Below, piece by piece: positions 60,387-64,000 of a stretch of DNA of 64,000 bases. The notes beneath the pieces are model-generated. The model saw only the letters and a program-made list of their open reading frames with translations, ran no database searches and was not told where the DNA came from. This DNA comes from Allobosea sp. Root381. GTDB lineage: Bacteria > Pseudomonadota > Alphaproteobacteria > Rhizobiales > Beijerinckiaceae. The stretch is from assembly GCF_001429395.1 (NCBI RefSeq), contig NZ_LMJT01000034.1, positions 1 to 64,000 of the forward strand, given 5' to 3'. The number at the start of each line of letters is the position of its first letter. The stretch's first letter is position 1. The position numbers were made by a program, and so were the translations under genes.

Positions 60387-61583
60387 TCAGAGGCGCCCGC
60401 CCTTCAGCGCGCGCAGCACCTTCTCGCCGGGCCGGCCGGTCTGCTGCATGCCGATCTTGCCCTCGATGTCGCGGATAGCGGCCCGGGTCAGCGAACCCAC
60501 GGCACCGTCCGGCTCGCCGACATCGTAGCCGCGGGCGATCAGCAGGCGCTGCAGTTCGCGGCGCTGCTCGCGCGAGAGCGGCAGGTCGTCGGTCGGCCAG
60601 TCGCCCTGCACGCCCGGCCTGCCGCGGAGGCGGTCGGACAAGAGCGAGATGGCGAGCGCGTAGGAATCCGCGCCGTTGTAGCTGTAGGCCGCGTCGTAGT
60701 TCTTGAAGACGAGGAAGGCCGGGCCGTTGCGGCCGGCCGGCATAAGGAGCCCGGCATTGCCGGTGCCGTTCAGCGCCGAGCCGTCGAACTTGACGATGCC
60801 CTGCCCGGCCCAGTGCGAGACCGGGCGCTTCGGGTTGCGGCCGCTATTGCCGGAATAGCCGCGCGGCACGCGGACCTCGTAGCCCCAGGTCGCGCCGGTC
60901 ACCCAGCCGGCCTTGGCCATGAAGTTCGCGGTCGAATGCAGCGCATCGGGGATCGAATCGACCAGGTCGCGCCGGCCGTCGCCGTCGCCATCCACCGCGA
61001 GCCGCATATAGGTCGAGGGGATGAACTGGGTATGGCCGAAGGCACCCGCCCAGGACCCCATCAACTGCTCGGGCCTGAGGTCGCCGCGCTGGATGATCTG
61101 GAGCGTCGCGATCAACTCGCCGCGGAAGAAGGCGTTGCGCCGCGGCGCGAGGCAGGCGCCCGTGGCAAGCGACTGCACCAGCGGCCAGCGCCCCTTTGCA
61201 TTGCCGAAATCGCTCTCCACGCCCCAGACTGCAGCGATGGTGTGCCGGTCGACGCCGAAGCGCTTCTCGGCGGCGGCCAGCGTCGAGGCGTGCTGGCGCA
61301 GCATTGCGCGCCCTTCGGCGACCTTCTCCTCGTCGACCAGCGTGCCGAGATAGTCCCAGATCGGCGTCTTGAACTCCGGCTGGTTGTTCATCGCCTCGAT
61401 GACCTTCATCTCGGGCTCGACGCCCGCCATGGCCCTGTCGAAGGTCGTCCCCGAAACGCCCCGCTCCGCGGCGGCGGAGCGCAGGCCCGACAGGCAGGAC
61501 TGGAACTTGCCCTGGGCCGAAGCCGCCGAAGCGAACAGTGCGAGAGGAAGGGCGAGAGGCAGGGCAAAATGAAAAGCGCGCAT
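60387..61583 (-). CDS. lytic murein transglycosylase B-like, with peptidoglycan-binding domain
   Basis: 398 residues from ATG 61583 (ATG 61592 alternative). Signal peptide AFHFALPLALPLALFASAAS. Catalytic Glu in IAAVWGVESDFGNAKG (E123), family block GSWAGAFGHTQFIPSTYMRL, then C-terminal PG_binding_1 domain (residues about 335-395: LSREQRRELQRLLIARGYDV). It cleaves peptidoglycan glycan strands in the periplasm. Stands alone. Confidence 0.93.
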   Translation of the reverse strand: MRAFHFALPLALPLALFASAASAQGKFQSCLSGLRSAAAERGVSGTTFDRAMAGVEPEMKVIEAMNNQPEFKTPIWDYLGTLVDEEKVAEGRAMLRQHASTLAAAEKRFGVDRHTIAAVWGVESDFGNAKGRWPLVQSLATGACLAPRRNAFFRGELIATLQIIQRGDLRPEQLMGSWAGAFGHTQFIPSTYMRLAVDGDGDGRRDLVDSIPDALHSTANFMAKAGWVTGATWGYEVRVPRGYSGNSGRNPKRPVSHWAGQGIVKFDGSALNGTGNAGLLMPAGRNGPAFLVFKNYDAAYSYNGADSYALAISLLSDRLRGRPGVQGDWPTDDLPLSREQRRELQRLLIARGYDVGEPDGAVGSLTRAAIRDIEGKIGMQQTGRPGEKVLRALKGGRL

Positions 61584-61717
61584 GGTCTCCACCGAATCGA
61601 GGGAATGACGCGAAACTAGGGCGCCGCGGTTAAGGGAGGTTAATCATCGCGAATCTGCGGCACAAAGCCGCGAATCCGCTTATGAAGAGCGGTCTTCCAA
61701 GCTGGAACTGCGCCGCC

Positions 61718-61978
61718 ATGTCGTCCGCCTCGATCGAGCTCCTCGGCTTTGCCGCCGCGGCCCTGACCAGCCTGTGCTGGCTGCCGCAGGCCTGGCGCAC
61801 CATCACCACGCGCGACACCCGCGCCATCTCCCTCTGGACGCAATCGCTCTTTGCCGCTGGCACCGCGCTTTGGCTCACCTATGGAGTTCAGCTCGGTTCC
61901 GGGCCGATCATCCTCGCCAACACGCTGACGCTGATCCTGGTCCTGACGATCGTGACGATGAAACTGCGCTTCGGCTGA
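61718..61978 (+). CDS. SemiSWEET/PQ-loop sugar transporter-like protein
   Basis: 86 residues from ATG 61718 (ATG 61682 in frame). Three helices with the PQ pair in SLCWLPQAWRTITTRDTRAI, the usual SemiSWEET mark, and later SLFAAGTALWLTYGVQLGSG. SemiSWEETs work as dimers to move small sugars. The specific substrate is unknown. Confidence 0.88.
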   Translation: MSSASIELLGFAAAALTSLCWLPQAWRTITTRDTRAISLWTQSLFAAGTALWLTYGVQLGSGPIILANTLTLILVLTIVTMKLRFG

Positions 61979-62047
61979 AGCGTTGCATTGCCCGCGCCGA
62001 CATCCGGAAACCGCCTTCTCGGCCCATCGCCCGCGAAAGAGCCCGAC

Positions 62048-62404
62048 ATGCCCGCTTTGACCACCGCCCATGTCCTGCCCATCGCCATGCTGATCGGCTC
62101 GAACATCTTCATGACCTTCGCCTGGTATGGGCATCTCAGCTACAAGAGCACGGCGATCTGGCTCGCGATCCTGGCCAGCTGGATGATCGCGCTGCCGGAA
62201 TACATGCTGGCCGTACCGGCCAACCGCATCGGCTCCGCGGTCTACTCCGCCGCCGAACTCAAGACGATGCAGGAGGTCATCACCCTGACCGTCTTCGCCG
62301 GGTTCTCGGTGTTTTGGCTCAAGGAGGCCCTGACCTGGCACCATGCCGTCGGCTTCACCCTGATCGCGGCCGGCGCCTTCTTCATCTTCCAGGCGAAGGC
62401 CTGA
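62048..62404 (+). CDS. DUF486 family membrane protein
   Basis: 118 residues from ATG 62048. Four predicted helices; the signature FMTFAWYGHLSYKSTAIWLA and WMIALPEYMLAVPANRIGSA belongs to DUF486. The family is annotated as DMT-like with unknown function. Lies 70 bp after the SemiSWEET gene on the same strand. Confidence 0.9.
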   Translation: MPALTTAHVLPIAMLIGSNIFMTFAWYGHLSYKSTAIWLAILASWMIALPEYMLAVPANRIGSAVYSAAELKTMQEVITLTVFAGFSVFWLKEALTWHHAVGFTLIAAGAFFIFQAKA

Positions 62405-62409
62405 CGCCG

Positions 62410-63180
62410 ATGAGCAAGAGCACGACGATCCCCTCCCCCGGCCATCAGGCGGTCGAGGCCTATCTGGCGGATGGCTACGACCGCGTGCCGGGCATGTCCT
62501 CGCGCTTCGCGGCCGCGATCTGCGCGCGCCTGCTGCGCCTGCAGAGCGAGGAAGACGTCGCAGGGCCGATCGCCGAGATCGGGGCCTTCGAGGGCCGCTT
62601 CTTCATCGCGCTCGCCCATGCACTCGAGCCCGGCGAGCTTGCGCTGGCGCTCGACATCTTCGAATGGCCCGACGCGAGCGTCGAACAGCGCTTCGAGGCC
62701 AATTGCGAGCGCCACGGCATCGCAGCGCAGCGCCGCCGCACGATCAAGGCCAATGCCGGCGAGATGGCCCCGGCCGACCTCGTCGCGCATGCCGGCGGCA
62801 CGAGGCTGCGGCTGATCCATATCGACGGGGAGCATTCGCGGGCGGCGCTGGCGAAGGACCTCGCGCTCGCCACCGCCTGCCTGGGCGAGGGCGGACTGAT
62901 CGTCCTCGACGACATGCTCCACCCCGGCTACCCGACGCTGATGGTCGCGGTGCAGGCCTTTCTCGAGGCCAATCCGGAGATCGTACCGCTCTGCATCATC
63001 GACCGCGAGACCATCGTCGGCGCGGCCAAGTTCGTGCTTTGCCAGCGCAACTGGTTCGAGCGCTACCAAACGCACATGCTCGACATCTTCAAGGACTGGA
63101 TCTGGCCGCTCGGCGCCGATTTCGAGCCGCATTGGTGCCTGGTGCTGTCACAGGACACGCGGCTGGCTGAGATCCGCTGA
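62410..63180 (+). CDS. class I SAM-dependent methyltransferase-like protein
   Basis: 256 residues from ATG 62410, only 5 bp after the DUF486 stop. Motif I is GPIAEIGAFEGRFFIALAHA (about 52-71), then LALALDIFEW; a conserved LRLIHIDGEHSRAALAKDLA and GGLIVLDDMLHPGYP mark the Methyltransf_24 type. Substrate unknown. Likely cotranscribed with the DUF486 gene. Confidence 0.82.
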   Translation: MSKSTTIPSPGHQAVEAYLADGYDRVPGMSSRFAAAICARLLRLQSEEDVAGPIAEIGAFEGRFFIALAHALEPGELALALDIFEWPDASVEQRFEANCERHGIAAQRRRTIKANAGEMAPADLVAHAGGTRLRLIHIDGEHSRAALAKDLALATACLGEGGLIVLDDMLHPGYPTLMVAVQAFLEANPEIVPLCIIDRETIVGAAKFVLCQRNWFERYQTHMLDIFKDWIWPLGADFEPHWCLVLSQDTRLAEIR

Positions 63181-63184
63181 ACCG

Positions 63185-64000
63185 CTACTTCGCCGGCCGC
63201 ACCCGCAGCACCTTGCCCTCGGACGAATCCGCGAGCAGGTAGATGAAGCCGTCCGGGCCCTGTCTGACATCGCGGATGCGCTCGCCGAGACCTTCCAGCA
63301 GGCGCTCCTGTCCGGTCACGCTCTCGCCCTGCGTCGAGAGCCGCACCAGCATCGAGCCCGCCAGCGCGCCGACGAACAGCGAGTCCTTCCAGGCCGGCCA
63401 GACCGCGCCGGTGTAGAAGGCGGCGCCCGAAGGCGCGATCGAGGGGTCCCAGTGAAGCAGCGGCTGCTCCATGCCGGCCTTGGCTGTCCCCTCCCCGATC
63501 TTCGCGCCCGAATAGTCGATGCCGAATGTAATCACCGGCCAGCCATAATTGCGGCCGGCCTTGGGCGTGTTGACCTCGTCGCCGCCGCGCGCGCCGTGCT
63601 CGGCGGTCCAGAGCTGGCCCGTCTGCGGGTGGAGGGCGGCGCCCTGCACATTGCGGTGGCCGATCGACCAGATCTCCGGCTGCCAGCCCTGGACCTTGGG
63701 GTTGCCCTCCGCGGCGCCGCCCTCGGGACGAATGCGCATGATCTTGCCGATATGGTTGGCCGGGTTCTGCGCCTGGTCGCGCTGGCTGTAGCGGTCGCCT
63801 ACCGTGACGAAGAGCGCGCCGCTGCGGTCGAAGACCAGCCGCGAGCCGAAATGCAGGTTGCTGCTGACCGTCGGCATCTGCCGGAAGATCACGCTCACAC
63901 CCTCCAGCGCCGTGCCGCGTGCGTTCAGCCTCGCACGAGCCACGCTGGTGCCGCTGCCGCCGGCTCGCGCCTCGGCGAAGGAGAGGTAGACCGTCCGGTT
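63185..64000 (-). CDS. PQQ-dependent sugar dehydrogenase, 5' part outside the window
   Basis: 272 codons visible; the start lies beyond 64000. The soluble glucose/aldose dehydrogenase pattern is clear: HFGSRLVFDRSGALFVTVGD, then QPEIWSIGHRNVQGAALHPQ, WTAEHGARGGDEVNTPKAG and the ending DGFIYLLADSSEGKVLRVRP. These are six-bladed propellers in the periplasm that oxidise sugars with PQQ. No PQQ synthesis gene is seen in the window. Confidence 0.88.
   Translation of the reverse strand, partial: NRTVYLSFAEARAGGSGTSVARARLNARGTALEGVSVIFRQMPTVSSNLHFGSRLVFDRSGALFVTVGDRYSQRDQAQNPANHIGKIMRIRPEGGAAEGNPKVQGWQPEIWSIGHRNVQGAALHPQTGQLWTAEHGARGGDEVNTPKAGRNYGWPVITFGIDYSGAKIGEGTAKAGMEQPLLHWDPSIAPSGAAFYTGAVWPAWKDSLFVGALAGSMLVRLSTQGESVTGQERLLEGLGERIRDVRQGPDGFIYLLADSSEGKVLRVRPAK

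Overview
The window is about 64 kb of GC-rich DNA (mid-60s % GC by eye) from an alphaproteobacterium of the order Hyphomicrobiales/Rhizobiales. A Bosea-like genome is my best guess, but the genus is inference. Supporting signs are the carA/yqeY/dnaG/rpoD block, a carB-greA-Lrp-trxB-LysR block like the one I recall in Sinorhizobium, a DnaG whose zinc finger has lost its cysteines, many small solute and regulator genes, and short palindromic intergenic repeats. Coding density is high. Most long antisense reading frames are GC-driven shadows and are left out.

Region by region. 1-6.6 kb: tail of a peptide-type ABC permease, a MOSC protein, an Lrp regulator, an AraC regulator with a class III aminotransferase, a GhrA-like reductase, and a GNAT/cupin pair. 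6.7-8.3 kb: a divergent EamA exporter and Lrp-type regulator. 8.3-13.8 kb: a small nucleotide-sugar/glycosylation cassette (RmlD-like reductase, GT4 glycosyltransferase, DegT aminotransferase, NDP-sugar epimerase homologue). It has a strongly AT-rich 190-bp leader and is bounded by an 11-bp direct repeat, one copy of which overlaps the 3' end of a CAT-anticodon tRNA. 14.1-25.5 kb: a chemoreceptor with a very strong terminator, a thioesterase with a potassium-channel-like small membrane protein, a VOC protein, an MFS transporter, a DJ-1/PfpI protein, a HlyU-like protein, YjbQ, an ArsR/AHSA1 operon, a truncated haemoglobin, an ABC-F ATPase with a prephenate dehydrogenase, and a YARHG protein.

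25.5-31.7 kb: the housekeeping block carA (minus) and yqeY-dnaG-rpoD (plus). 31.9-45.6 kb: accessory genes, including a P450, LysR/EamA pair, CFA-synthase-like enzyme, PilZ protein, methyltransferases, an arylsulfatase of lower GC, GtrA, an AztD-like zinc chaperone behind a Zur-like operator, and an ArsR-MFS divergent pair with two matching operators. 45.8-56.0 kb: carB, greA, MarC, two exported proteins of unknown function, an Lrp regulator, an ELM1-like protein, trxB and an LsrB/VtlR-type LysR regulator. This is followed by an intergenic region that I read as a small RNA gene of the AbcR type. 56.1-64 kb: an FMN reductase, Ogt, MsrP, leuB, a RidA protein, a lytic transglycosylase, a SemiSWEET, a DUF486 protein, a methyltransferase, and a PQQ-dependent sugar dehydrogenase cut by the window edge.

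The most interesting observations are: (1) the putative AbcR-like sRNA next to lsrB, with a CAT-N11-ATG LysR-type box about 65 bp upstream of its likely start and a matching box ahead of lsrB; (2) the tRNA-end direct repeat around the glycosylation cassette; (3) the loss of all four zinc ligands in DnaG; (4) the epimerase homologue lacking the catalytic lysine; (5) the small membrane protein with a potassium-channel pore layout but a degenerate filter; (6) twin operators and an embedded promoter between arsR and the MFS gene. No integrase, transposase, phage gene or CRISPR array was seen.
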